Positions 8,268 through 16,185 of a stretch of DNA of 64,000 nt are shown piece after piece. Position numbers and translations under genes: made by a program. The notes under the pieces are model-generated. The model was not told the DNA's origin. It worked only from the letters and a program-made list of their open reading frames with translations, and did not search any database. The DNA is from Candidatus Eremiobacter antarcticus (GTDB lineage: Bacteria; Vulcanimicrobiota; Vulcanimicrobiia; Eremiobacterales; Eremiobacteraceae), in NCBI GenBank assembly GCA_003244105.1, contig QHBK01000003.1:62001-126000 (forward strand), given 5' to 3'. Every line of letters starts with the position of its first letter. Positions within the stretch are counted from its first letter, which is position 1.

Positions 8268-8287
8268 ATGACTCTGGTCTTACAACA

Positions 8288-8359
8288 CTACCGTTTCTTT
8301 TTCTTGGTAGTCGTCTTCTTTGCGGCCTTCTTGGTCTTCTTGGCCTTTTTTGCTGCCAC
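8288..8359 (-). CDS. 23-residue lysine-rich, histone-H1-like micropeptide
   Basis: The frame starts GTG GCA GCA and encodes 23 residues: 12 Lys, 1 Arg, 5 Ala, 4 Thr and the initiator. The pattern is AAKKAKKTKKAAKK then TTTKKKKR. GGAGGTGA lies about 8 bases before the GTG, an excellent ribosome-binding site, and a strong intrinsic terminator starts about 20 bases past the stop. The repeats resemble the Lys/Ala tails of bacterial H1-like proteins (Hc1, AlgP), which bind DNA or RNA. Here the tail stands alone as a complete gene. The coding call rests on start signals and terminator, not on homology. Confidence 0.6.
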   Translation of the reverse strand: MAAKKAKKTKKAAKKTTTKKKKR

Positions 8360-8485
8360 TCTTACTCACCTCCATCCTGCGGAGTAAATGGGGTGACTCG
8401 CTCCTACTGAGCTTATTCCGTTATTCGTGAATGTGAAACATGAATTCCTTTTTTAGTGAGCGATAAATTTTTTCTTCTTCGAGCC

Positions 8486-9256
8486 TCAATCATGTATGTG
8501 AGGTTCAAGACGATCGCGCAGCGGACGACCCGCTCGCAGATGTTTCGCGGCGATCATCTCCGATAAAATCGCGACGGCGATTTCTTCCGGCGACTGCGCG
8601 CCGATGTCCAGACCGATCGGACCGCGCAATCTTTCGATGGCATCTACTGAGACGCCGGCGTCGCGCAACCGTTCACGTCGGAGCGCTTGCGTTTTCTTGC
8701 TTCCGATCGCGCCGATGTAACGCGCGGGCGTGCGCAGCGCATGCAAGACGGTTGGGTCGTCGAACTTCTCATCGTGCGTCAGCACGGCGACGTAGGTGTT
8801 TTCATCGAACTCGAGCGCCGGCAACTCGTCTTCGGGCCAGCCGACCAGCCTCTGTGAGGCTCGTGGAAACCGCTCTGCGACGTTGAGCGCCGGTCGGGGA
8901 TCCACGATCGTGACCGAAAAACCCGCGATGACGGCCATCTCGCACAAGGCGACGGCGATGTGAACCGCTCCCACGATGATGAGGCGCGGTTCGGGCAGGC
9001 ACAGGTCGAAGAAGACGTCGCTGTCCTCGATGGTCAGCGTTTGCGACTCGCCGCCGGCGAGGAGGCGGCGCGCCTCAGCGGCCGTCTTTTCGTCAAGCGA
9101 CGGCTCCCCTTGGCTGCCCTCGACGCCGTCGGCATGAACGACCATCTTCGCGCCGACATTGCGAGCGCCGCGCACGAGCGTGCAGACCGCAAACGGTTTG
9201 TGTGCCGCAATGGCGCGCCGAGCGATCTCTACGAGGTCAACCGTAGAGCGGCTCAA
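8486..9256 (-). CDS. XdhC-family protein, Rossmann domain type (CoxF-like)
   Basis: The protein has 256 residues. The N-terminal part resembles a short XdhC/CoxI segment (KPFAVCTLVRGA and GAKMVV). The C-terminal XdhC Rossmann domain shows LIIVGAVHIAVALCEMA, FSVTIVDPR, YIGAIGSKKT and GPIGLDIGAQSPEEIAVAI. XdhC proteins deliver sulfurated molybdenum cofactor to xanthine dehydrogenase or CO dehydrogenase-type hydroxylases. It starts at TTG and overlaps the preceding CoxI-like gene by 20 bases. It is the last gene of a MoxR-CoxE-CoxI-XdhC operon. Confidence 0.88.
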   Translation of the reverse strand: MSRSTVDLVEIARRAIAAHKPFAVCTLVRGARNVGAKMVVHADGVEGSQGEPSLDEKTAAEARRLLAGGESQTLTIEDSDVFFDLCLPEPRLIIVGAVHIAVALCEMAVIAGFSVTIVDPRPALNVAERFPRASQRLVGWPEDELPALEFDENTYVAVLTHDEKFDDPTVLHALRTPARYIGAIGSKKTQALRRERLRDAGVSVDAIERLRGPIGLDIGAQSPEEIAVAILSEMIAAKHLRAGRPLRDRLEPHIHD

Positions 9257-9551
9257 TGAACACTTCGATGGCGCCTCCGCAGGACAAACCCAGATCCCAG
9301 GTCATGTCGCGGTTGATCCCATAGCGCACGATTTTGGGCTGGCCGGTGTCCAGCACAGCGAATGCCTCTTCCGCGACCGCCGCTTCGACGCAGCCGCCGC
9401 TGACCGATCCGGCGATCTTGCCGCTGCGGGTGACGGCCATTTTTGCGCCCTCGCTGCGCGGAGCGGAACCATCCACCTTGATGACCGTCGCCAGCGCGAC
9501 GCGTTCGCCTTCGTCGCGCCACTGCGCGAGGGTCTCCACGATGTCTCTCAC
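9237..9551 (-). CDS. XdhC/CoxI-family N-terminal-domain protein
   Basis: The protein has 104 residues and is a stand-alone XdhC_CoxI domain: GSAPRSEGAKMAV, GKIAGSVSGGCVEAAVAEE, VRYGI, GLSCGGAIEVFIEP. The conserved cysteines in GGCVE and LSCGG are present. It is expected to act with the Rossmann-type XdhC protein downstream in inserting or sulfurating the molybdenum cofactor. The GTG at 9551 overlaps the stop of the CoxE gene by 4 bases (GTGA), so the two are coupled. Confidence 0.88.
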   Translation of the reverse strand: MRDIVETLAQWRDEGERVALATVIKVDGSAPRSEGAKMAVTRSGKIAGSVSGGCVEAAVAEEAFAVLDTGQPKIVRYGINRDMTWDLGLSCGGAIEVFIEPLYG

Positions 9552-10810
9552 GCCGTCAGCAAAGCTCCTTGAGGACGTGCCGGCCGTCGGCGGTCGACGC
9601 CGCGCAGGGCGACGATGAGCTGCGTCAAGCTCTTCAAGTCGTGTGCGGCTAAGAAGTCGTCGATGTACGGCAAGGCTGCCTTCATCCCGACGGTCTGCGG
9701 CCGGACGTTTCTCCCGCCGAGCAGCGGATTGAGCCAAATGAGGCGGTACGAGCTCCGTTGCAGGCGCTGCATCTCGCGCGCCAACAGATCGAGGTCGCCG
9801 CGGTCCCATCCGTCGCTGATGATGATGACGATGGGACCGCGCGTCAGCACCCGGCGCGCCCACTGACAGTTGAGCTGCCGCAGACAGTCGCCGATGCGAG
9901 TGCCGCCGCCCCAGTCGACGACGTTGGCCGCGACGTCGTCCAGCGCTCGGTCGATATCGCGATGACGGATCTGGCGCGTTATGCGCGTGAGGCGCGTGCC
10001 GAATACAAACGCCTCGACCTTGCCGGTCGCGTGACGAATGGCGTGCACAAACTGCAGCAGCAGTCGGGAGTAGCGGTCCATCGATCCCGAGATGTCGCAC
10101 AGCAGCACGATGTCACGGCGCTTGATCTTCGGGACCCGCCTGCTGATGGTCAGGAACTCGCCGTAGCGGCGCATGCCCGACCGAAGCGTGCGGCGAGCGT
10201 CGAAGTTGCCGCCGCTGCCGCCGGCTTCCATCTGGCGCGACCTGCGGCGCCCGAGTTCCAGCTCGTTGCGCCGTATCAACGCGCGGCCCAGCGCCGCTTC
10301 GTCTTGGTTCAAACGCGAGAAGTCCTTTTGGGCCAGCGCTTCGGTGAAGCTGTATGTGAAGCTGCGATCGCCGTTGCCGGTGCTCGCTCGTTCCAACGAT
10401 GTCATTCCGGAATGAACGGGCATGGGCAGCTGCGGCGCGGACGGACTGACCGGCTGCGAGTCCTCGCGGAGTTCATCGGCGGATTGTGAGCGCGTGCGCG
10501 CCGTCGTCGAGGGAGGCTCATCCGGCCCCGCAGCGGTGCTCTCTTGAAAGACTGGCGCCTGCGCGTGGGACCAAAAGGCTTCAAAAATGACATCGAAACG
10601 GTCGCGCTCGCGCCGAGTGCGGACGAACACCGCGCGACCGGCCGCTTTCACGTCGGCTTTGGAGCCGAGACCGATCTCTTCCAACGCCCGGCCGAAGAGC
10701 AGCACCCGATCGGTCTGCCCGGAAAGCCCGGAGCGCCTCAACACGCGGCCGAAGACGATGCAGTTGTGCGCGATGTTCGCAAATGGCGATTGGTTCGGGG
10801 AGTGCTTCAA
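9548..10810 (-). CDS. coxE: VWA-domain protein, CoxE family
   Basis: The protein has 420 residues. The C-terminal half is a von Willebrand A domain with the metal-site motif DISGSM and the later strands FVFGTRLTRIT, WGGGTRIGDCL and VIIISDGWDRGD. The N-terminal half is helical and charged (ALEEIGLGSKADVKAAGRAV). CoxE proteins pair with MoxR-type AAA ATPases (CoxD) to assemble the [CuSMoO2] site of form I CO dehydrogenase. The MoxR gene is directly upstream, XdhC-like genes directly downstream. No coxMSL genes are in the window. Confidence 0.9.
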   Translation of the reverse strand: MKHSPNQSPFANIAHNCIVFGRVLRRSGLSGQTDRVLLFGRALEEIGLGSKADVKAAGRAVFVRTRRERDRFDVIFEAFWSHAQAPVFQESTAAGPDEPPSTTARTRSQSADELREDSQPVSPSAPQLPMPVHSGMTSLERASTGNGDRSFTYSFTEALAQKDFSRLNQDEAALGRALIRRNELELGRRRSRQMEAGGSGGNFDARRTLRSGMRRYGEFLTISRRVPKIKRRDIVLLCDISGSMDRYSRLLLQFVHAIRHATGKVEAFVFGTRLTRITRQIRHRDIDRALDDVAANVVDWGGGTRIGDCLRQLNCQWARRVLTRGPIVIIISDGWDRGDLDLLAREMQRLQRSSYRLIWLNPLLGGRNVRPQTVGMKAALPYIDDFLAAHDLKSLTQLIVALRGVDRRRPARPQGALLTA

Positions 10811-10829
10811 CGGCGGTCCTGGCGGCGGC

Positions 10830-11756
10830 TCATGCGATCGCCGCGACCTTCTTCGAGTTGACGACCCTTGCGGGCAAGCCGTTGGCGCGGACTTTCCTGA
10901 CGTCTTCTTGATATTTCAATAGGCAGCCGATGGTGTCGGCCACGACGTTCTCATCGAGCGCCGTCTGCCCCAGCGCTTGCAGCGCCGCCGCCCAGTCGAT
11001 CGTCTCGGCCACGCCAGGCTGCTTGTACAGCGACTCGGATCGCAGGCCCGCGACGAATGCAGACGCCTCGCGCGCGAGCCGGTGGCCGATGCCGGGAAGC
11101 TTCGCCTCGGTGATGCGCGTTTCGCGTTCGATGTCGGGATAGTCGATCCAATGATACAAACAGCGGCGCTTGAGCGCGTCGTGAACCTCACGAGTCCGGT
11201 TGCTGGTCAAGATGACGAGCGGCGGACGAGCGGCCTTGAACGTGCCCAGTTCGGGGATCGTGATCTGAAAGTCCGACAACAGCTCGAGCAGGAACGCTTC
11301 GAACTCTTCATCGGCGCGATCGATCTCGTCGATCAGCAGCACGCAGGGCTCTGGGCTGCGGTCGTCGATCGCCTCGAGCAAGGGGCGCTTGATCAAAAAT
11401 TCGGGGCCGAATATCTCGCGCTCGGTGGCGGCTGCCCGCCCGTCGTTGTTGGCCGCCTCCGATAAGCGTATGTGCAGGATTTGGCGCGCATAGTTCCACT
11501 CGTACACCGCGTGATTCACGTCGAGCCCTTCGTAGCATTGCAGCCTGATCAGCTTGCGCTGCAGGCCCAAAGCTAGAACCTTGGCCACCTCCGTCTTGCC
11601 GACGCCGGCTTCACCCTCCAGAAAAAGCGGCCTATTAAGGCTCAAGCTCAAGAAGATGGAGACCGCAAGGCTGCGGTCAGCGATATACCGATGGTCGGCC
11701 AACAGCTTGCTGACATCATCGATGCTTGGCAGAGGCGAGCGAGGCACGGTGTCCAT
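10830..11756 (-). CDS. coxD: MoxR-family AAA ATPase, CoxD-like
   Basis: The protein has about 308 residues from the chosen ATG at 11756; an ATG at 11777 and a longer open frame to 11897 exist. Walker A is GEAGVGKTE, Walker B is VLLIDEIDRADEE, sensor 1 is VILTSNRTRE, and an arginine-finger region RRCLYHWIDYPD follows. This is the MoxR chaperone-like AAA fold. In cox operons this ATPase (CoxD) works with CoxE to activate molybdenum hydroxylases. Its start region is divergent from, and close to, a TlpA-like thioredoxin gene. Confidence 0.9.
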   Translation of the reverse strand: MDTVPRSPLPSIDDVSKLLADHRYIADRSLAVSIFLSLSLNRPLFLEGEAGVGKTEVAKVLALGLQRKLIRLQCYEGLDVNHAVYEWNYARQILHIRLSEAANNDGRAAATEREIFGPEFLIKRPLLEAIDDRSPEPCVLLIDEIDRADEEFEAFLLELLSDFQITIPELGTFKAARPPLVILTSNRTREVHDALKRRCLYHWIDYPDIERETRITEAKLPGIGHRLAREASAFVAGLRSESLYKQPGVAETIDWAAALQALGQTALDENVVADTIGCLLKYQEDVRKVRANGLPARVVNSKKVAAIA

Positions 11757-11853
11757 GGAATTGTTCACTTTCGACATTTCGATTTGCCGAAAGTTGTGGC
11801 CTGGTGGGGCGCGCTGGCAGGGCGCTGTTTGCGAACTCGCAAAATGGCAATCC

Positions 11854-12387
11854 GTGTTTCGCTGGATCGCCGGCGGCCTCGCGGTGGCCGCCGTCATTGT
11901 CCTTATCGCGGCCTTCTATCCCAACGGAAACACGGCCGGCCGAGGACCCCAACAGGCGGTTGGCTCGTCGCTGCCTGCGCTGTCATTCCCATCGCTGGAC
12001 CACCACGAAATCAGCCTGCAGTCGCTGCGCGGCAAGGACGTCGTGTTGAACGTCTGGGCCACGTGGTGCGGTCCATGCAGACGGGAGATGCCGGCGCTCG
12101 CGATGCTCGCTCGCGGGATGGGCTCGCAGTTGAGCGTGGTCGCCATCGATCAAGGGGAAGACCCGAGTGTGGTCGCCCGCTACGTCAAGGAGTTCAACGT
12201 CCGTTTTCCGGTCGCGGTCGATAGCTCGCAGCGGCTCGGCACAACGTTGCACCTGATCGGCCTCCCAAGCTCGTTTTTTATCGATCGCAGCGGCACGATC
12301 AGGGAAGCGGTGGACGGTGAACTGACCTACCAGATGATGTCCGACAAGGCGCGCCGGCTCCTCGCGTCCGACGCAAAGCGATCGTGA
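11854..12387 (+). CDS. Membrane-anchored TlpA/ResA-type thioredoxin
   Basis: The protein has 177 residues from the GTG at 11854; an in-frame ATG at 11755 would add 33 residues. An N-terminal anchor (GLAVAAVIVLIAAF) is followed by a periplasmic thioredoxin fold with VVLNVWATWCGPCRREMP (active site CGPC), AIDQGED, and the cis-proline strand IGLPSSFFIDRSGTI. Such proteins reduce disulfides during cytochrome c maturation or copper-site assembly. The next gene starts inside its stop codon (GTGA overlap), a lipoprotein of cupredoxin type. Confidence 0.87.
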   Translation: MFRWIAGGLAVAAVIVLIAAFYPNGNTAGRGPQQAVGSSLPALSFPSLDHHEISLQSLRGKDVVLNVWATWCGPCRREMPALAMLARGMGSQLSVVAIDQGEDPSVVARYVKEFNVRFPVAVDSSQRLGTTLHLIGLPSSFFIDRSGTIREAVDGELTYQMMSDKARRLLASDAKRS

Positions 12388-13049
12388 ACGGCTTTTCGCG
12401 GCTGCGCGCCCTCAATGTCATCGTCTGCAGCTGCGCCTGCCTGCTGTTGCTTGCGCTGGTCGCTGCCGGCGGGTGCTCCAACAAATCTTCGACGACTGCG
12501 CCCGTCACGACGCTCAGCCCAACGCCGGCTCCCTCGCTCTCGCCCACCCCAACCCCGTCGCCGACCCCAACCCCGCTCAACTTCGTGGGCATGGCATACG
12601 CGAGCATCGCGCCGACCACCGACCCCCTTTACGGTGAGATCGACGGATACACGCAGCTCGCAGGCGTGGCGACGGCATCGCCGTTGCCCGTTATCGTCTC
12701 CGGCAGGATCACCGTGCACTGCAATTCGACGATACAGTTCTACAATTTGGATCGCAGTCTGCCGCATACGGCCTCCCTGTTGGGCACAGCGGCCGGAACG
12801 AACTGGCCGCCCACCTTCAACAACGTGAACGGCGCGACGGTCGCAAGTCCGGTGCTGACTCCGATCACCGCGGCTCAGTTCTCGACAGGGACGCTGGCCG
12901 CATTCGGCTCGGGCTTCACGTCGAGTTCCCGGACGTACGCCACGGGCAGCGTCGCCGGGTCGTTCTATTTCGGCGATTTTTACGATTATAAGCCGGTGCC
13001 GCCGGCAAGCCCCCAGATGCGGACGGTCATCACCGTTCTCTGCCCCTAA
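12384..13049 (+). CDS. Lipoprotein with Pro/Thr linker and cupredoxin-like domain
   Basis: The protein has 221 residues. A signal segment ends in ALVAAGGC, a lipobox-like site, followed by a Ser/Thr/Pro linker with repeated PTP units and a beta domain. VHCNSTIQFYNLDRSLPHTAS resembles the first half of a cupredoxin copper site, with its His, and GSFYFGDFYDY occupies the position where Cys-His-Met would follow, yet those ligands are missing. It overlaps the thioredoxin gene by 4 bases. It may be a structural or copper-free relative; function unknown. Confidence 0.7.
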   Translation: MNGFSRLRALNVIVCSCACLLLLALVAAGGCSNKSSTTAPVTTLSPTPAPSLSPTPTPSPTPTPLNFVGMAYASIAPTTDPLYGEIDGYTQLAGVATASPLPVIVSGRITVHCNSTIQFYNLDRSLPHTASLLGTAAGTNWPPTFNNVNGATVASPVLTPITAAQFSTGTLAAFGSGFTSSSRTYATGSVAGSFYFGDFYDYKPVPPASPQMRTVITVLCP

Positions 13050-13140
13050 ATCCGGCCGTCCGTGCGCCGCGGACGCCGCGTGCACCAGCATGGCATTTGC
13101 GCCGCTTATTCATGCTGCTTTCAGCCCGCCCGGCTACAGT

Positions 13141-13182
13141 CGACAGAGCGGGTGAGGCGTTGCGCCCTGTCGTTTCACCCGC
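13141..13182. repeat. Nested inverted repeats between convergent genes
   Basis: GCGGGTGA (13148-13155) pairs with TCACCCGC (13175-13182). Inside it, GGCG-ttg-CGCC forms a small hairpin, and CGACAG (13141-13146) can instead pair with CTGTCG (13167-13172). The two outer pairings exclude each other. It may serve as a terminator for both neighbours; there is no T-run. Confidence 0.5.
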
Positions 13183-13193
13183 ATATCCGCTTG

Positions 13194-13601
13194 TCAGCGG
13201 CGCGCCTGTTTGGCCGTCGATGAGAGCGCGATGATGGTTCCGCCGCTATCCGCAGAGAGAATCACCTCTTTGTGCGCAGTCCCGGACGCGAATGAGAACG
13301 ACGCCGTTCCTCCGTCGCTTTCGTTGATGAACATCTTCAAACTGCCCTTGGGCAGGCGCGCCGCGTAGAACGCTTCCACCTTGGCGATGCTGTCGGGGCT
13401 GCGGTAATACGCGGCTGACACAAGCCCTACGCCCGACTTTCGTTCGACAGTTCCCCCTTCGGCCGGTGCCGCGGCCGGATAGAGCGGCAAACCGATCCGG
13501 CTGCTGACCGAGGCGTCGATATGCGACTCGGGAGATGCCGCCTGCTGACGCGCGCACCCGAGGCATAGCAAGACGCCGACAAGCGCGAGCGCACACCGCA
13601 T
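13194..13601 (-). CDS. Small lipoprotein of unknown function
   Basis: The protein has 135 residues with a clear lipoprotein signal (LVGVLLCLGC). The mature part has GLPLYPAAAPAEG, AAYYRSPDSIAKVEAFYAAR and a C-terminal beta segment. The pattern of a Pro/Tyr motif followed by a helix with AFYAARLPKG is seen in several uncharacterised exported proteins, but I cannot name a family. It lies directly downstream of the Mrp gene (6-base gap to its stop on the same strand) and is probably not the primary gene of the unit. Confidence 0.7.
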   Translation of the reverse strand: MRCALALVGVLLCLGCARQQAASPESHIDASVSSRIGLPLYPAAAPAEGGTVERKSGVGLVSAAYYRSPDSIAKVEAFYAARLPKGSLKMFINESDGGTASFSFASGTAHKEVILSADSGGTIIALSSTAKQARR

Positions 13602-13607
13602 CGCGGA

Positions 13608-14648
13608 TCAGCGAGCGGCGGCGGCAGTCGAGAGCGCGGGCAGCACCGTGACGAAATTTTTGACGAGCGTCTCGTAGTCGCCCGAGTGATACTCTTCGAT
13701 GCGCCCCGCGTCGCAGAGCTGGGTCAAAGCCGGATCGATGGCCAGTTGGGCCAAGAGCGGCGCTCCGCTCTCCACGACCAGCTGCACGCCTTTGGACGCG
13801 CCGAACAACTCGTGGCGGCGGCCGGTCTGCGGATCAAGGAAGTACGACATGTTCTCGACCAGGCCGATGATGGGCGCGCCAAGCTGTTTGACGAGTTTGA
13901 TCGCCTTGCTGACGATCATGGTGGCCAGGCCCTGCGGTGTGCTCACGAGCACGACGCCTGAAACGGGCAGCGCCTGCAGCACGGTGAGCGGCGCGTCGGA
14001 CGTGCCCGGCGGAAGATCGATGAGCAGGTAGTCGAGCGTGCCCCATTCGAGGTCCGAGTAGAACTGGCGGATGGCGGTCGACACCATCGGCCCGCGCCAG
14101 ATCACCGCTTGGGCTTCATCCTCCAAAATGAGGTTCATCGACATGATCTGTATGCCGCTGCGCGAGTTTGGCGGATGCGGCTTTCCATCGGTGCCCTGAT
14201 ATGGGCGCGCGGTCACGCCGAAAAGCCGCGCCATGCTCGGCCCCGTGATGTCGGCATCGAGCACGCCGACTCTGAAGCCCGCGCGCTGCAGCGCGACGGC
14301 CAACAACCCCGTGACCAGCGACTTTCCGACGCCCCCTTTGCCGGACATCACGGCGACCACCCGGTCGATGCCCGGCTTGTGCTGCTTCTCCATCGGCGGC
14401 GCCTTCGCATGAGCTCCGGCGCGCGCTTGCGCCGGCGGCACGGTGCCGTCGTTGATGAAGCGGCTGAGATCGCGCAGCAAAGCGTCCAGATCCAGGTGAT
14501 GGACGCCGGCTCCTTCGCGGATCGTCTCGCGCGCGGAAACGTGACAGCCCGCGCACGGCAAACCATGTGCGCCGAACACCTTTTCTGCGCCCGGATGCCG
14601 TTCGACGACTTCCTTGATCGTCGTGTCCGGCGATATCATTGCCTTCAT
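13608..14648 (-). CDS. mrp: DUF1858-Mrp/ApbC fusion, Fe-S carrier ATPase
   Basis: The protein has 346 residues. Residues 1-65 form a DUF1858-type domain with LPCAGCHVSARET (CxxC). From about 95 a Mrp/NBP35 P-loop ATPase follows: MSGKGGVGKS (deviant Walker A), VLDADITGPS, WRGPMVSTAIRQF, LLIDLPPGTSD, STPQGLA and LVENMSYF. Mrp proteins assemble and transfer [4Fe-4S] clusters. The usual CPxC pair after ENMSYF is absent (LDPQTGRR), so the N-terminal CxxC may take over cluster binding; that is inference. The ATG at 14648 follows GAGA closely. Confidence 0.9.
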   Translation of the reverse strand: MKAMISPDTTIKEVVERHPGAEKVFGAHGLPCAGCHVSARETIREGAGVHHLDLDALLRDLSRFINDGTVPPAQARAGAHAKAPPMEKQHKPGIDRVVAVMSGKGGVGKSLVTGLLAVALQRAGFRVGVLDADITGPSMARLFGVTARPYQGTDGKPHPPNSRSGIQIMSMNLILEDEAQAVIWRGPMVSTAIRQFYSDLEWGTLDYLLIDLPPGTSDAPLTVLQALPVSGVVLVSTPQGLATMIVSKAIKLVKQLGAPIIGLVENMSYFLDPQTGRRHELFGASKGVQLVVESGAPLLAQLAIDPALTQLCDAGRIEEYHSGDYETLVKNFVTVLPALSTAAAAR

Positions 14649-14876
14649 TGAGATCTCACGTGACTCGAAGACTTCGCCGAAAGCCGGTGGGAGACTTGTC
14701 GGCAACGAGTGCGCGCATGCTTTTCTCGCAGCGCCTGTTGCCGGGCGATCCGCGGCTGCACCGAACGGCTGGGAAAGGACCGCAAATCCGGCTCACGAAG
14801 GCCTTGCGCGCTTGCACGTCGCACGCATGGCGCCGCACTGGGACGCCAACCCTGCTTGACGGAGAGACGAAAGACC

Positions 14877-16151
14877 ATGGCACTCACCATCGTCACGCGA
14901 TGTGCATTGGCCGCCACCGCGGCTGTCCTGTTGGCGGCGCCGCTCTACGGCTGCTCGCAGACTTCGAATAACCAGCAGACCGGAGCTGGCACGTCAGCGC
15001 CCCAACGCGCCAGCGGCAATGTCGTCAAAATCGGCGTCGACTTGCCCCTCTCCGGCGGCGATGCGTCCGACGGTCAACCGACCGCGAACGGCGTCAAGCT
15101 CGCGGTCATCGAGGCAAACAAGCGTCACCTCATACCGGGATTCACGGTCGAAGCTAATATCATCGACGATGCGGTCAACGGCGTTCATTCTCCCACGCAA
15201 GGCGTCAAGAACATCCAATCCTTCGCGAGCGATCCCGCCGTTGTGGGCGTGGTTGGTCCCTTCAACAGCAACGTGGCAAAAGCAGAAATCCCGCTTTCGA
15301 ACAGCTTGGGAATCGCGCTCGTCAGTGCCTCGACCACCAATCCAGATCTCACGAAAGGACCCTTGGCCGCCCAGCTGCGCGGCGCGAACGCGAATGCGGT
15401 GACGTACTTCCGCGTCTGCGCGACGGACGATATCCAAGGGCCGGCAGGCGCTGATCACGCCGCGCAAGTGCGCAAGCTTCGGCGAGCCTATGTTCTCGAC
15501 GACAACGAGACCTACGGCAGAGGCGTGGCGGACCAGTGGGCGGCGCAATTCACCAAAGACGGCGGCACCGTGCTGGGTCACGATCATATCACGAAGGGAC
15601 AGCAAGACTTCCACGCCCTTCTGACCCGCGCCGGCAGCCAGCACCCCGACGTCGTCTTTTACGGCGGCACCACATCGACCGGCGGTGGCCTCGTGCGCAA
15701 ACAAATGGCCGACAGCGGCCTTGGCGACATCGCCTATTTTGGCGCTGACGGCATACGCAACGATGAGTTCCTGCGCGTCGCCGGCGCAGCGGCCAACAAC
15801 TCGTACGGCACCGTCGCAGCCGTCAATGCGGACAAGATTCCCGCCGCCAAAGAGTTCCTGCGCTCGTACGAAGCACAATTCAAACAGCCGGTGGGGTCGT
15901 ATTCCGCCAGCGGCTACGTGGCCGCCATGACGATCATCGATTCCATCGGGGCTGTCGTGAAAGCCAATGAGGGGAAAATGCCCACTCGCGCCGAGGTGCT
16001 CGACCAGTTGCGCGGCGGCCAGACGTTCAAGAGCATCATCGGCGACTTCGCGTTCGATAAAAACGGCGACACCACCAACAAGATCATTTCCATTTACGGC
16101 GCAAAGGACGGCGCCTGGGTCTTCCTGACGCAGAAGAACTACGCACGCTGA
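14877..16151 (+). CDS. livK: Branched-chain amino-acid ABC transporter, substrate-binding lipoprotein
   Basis: The protein has 424 residues. The signal peptide ends in a lipobox (LYGC), then a periplasmic-binding fold of the Leu/Ile/Val type: IGVDLPLSGGDASDGQ, VVGVVGPFNSNVAKAEIPL, LVSASTTNP, YVLDDNETYGRGVADQW and DVVFYGGTTSTGGGLVRKQM. It captures amino acids in the periplasm for the LivHMGF permease encoded next. The ATG at 14877 has GGAGAGA about 9 bases upstream; the frame is open far upstream. It is the first gene of the liv operon; the 228-bp gap to the divergent mrp gene should hold both promoters. Confidence 0.93.
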   Translation: MALTIVTRCALAATAAVLLAAPLYGCSQTSNNQQTGAGTSAPQRASGNVVKIGVDLPLSGGDASDGQPTANGVKLAVIEANKRHLIPGFTVEANIIDDAVNGVHSPTQGVKNIQSFASDPAVVGVVGPFNSNVAKAEIPLSNSLGIALVSASTTNPDLTKGPLAAQLRGANANAVTYFRVCATDDIQGPAGADHAAQVRKLRRAYVLDDNETYGRGVADQWAAQFTKDGGTVLGHDHITKGQQDFHALLTRAGSQHPDVVFYGGTTSTGGGLVRKQMADSGLGDIAYFGADGIRNDEFLRVAGAAANNSYGTVAAVNADKIPAAKEFLRSYEAQFKQPVGSYSASGYVAAMTIIDSIGAVVKANEGKMPTRAEVLDQLRGGQTFKSIIGDFAFDKNGDTTNKIISIYGAKDGAWVFLTQKNYAR

Positions 16152-16185
16152 CGACGTGCGCCCCGCTGCCCCGTGAGCGGCTGAC

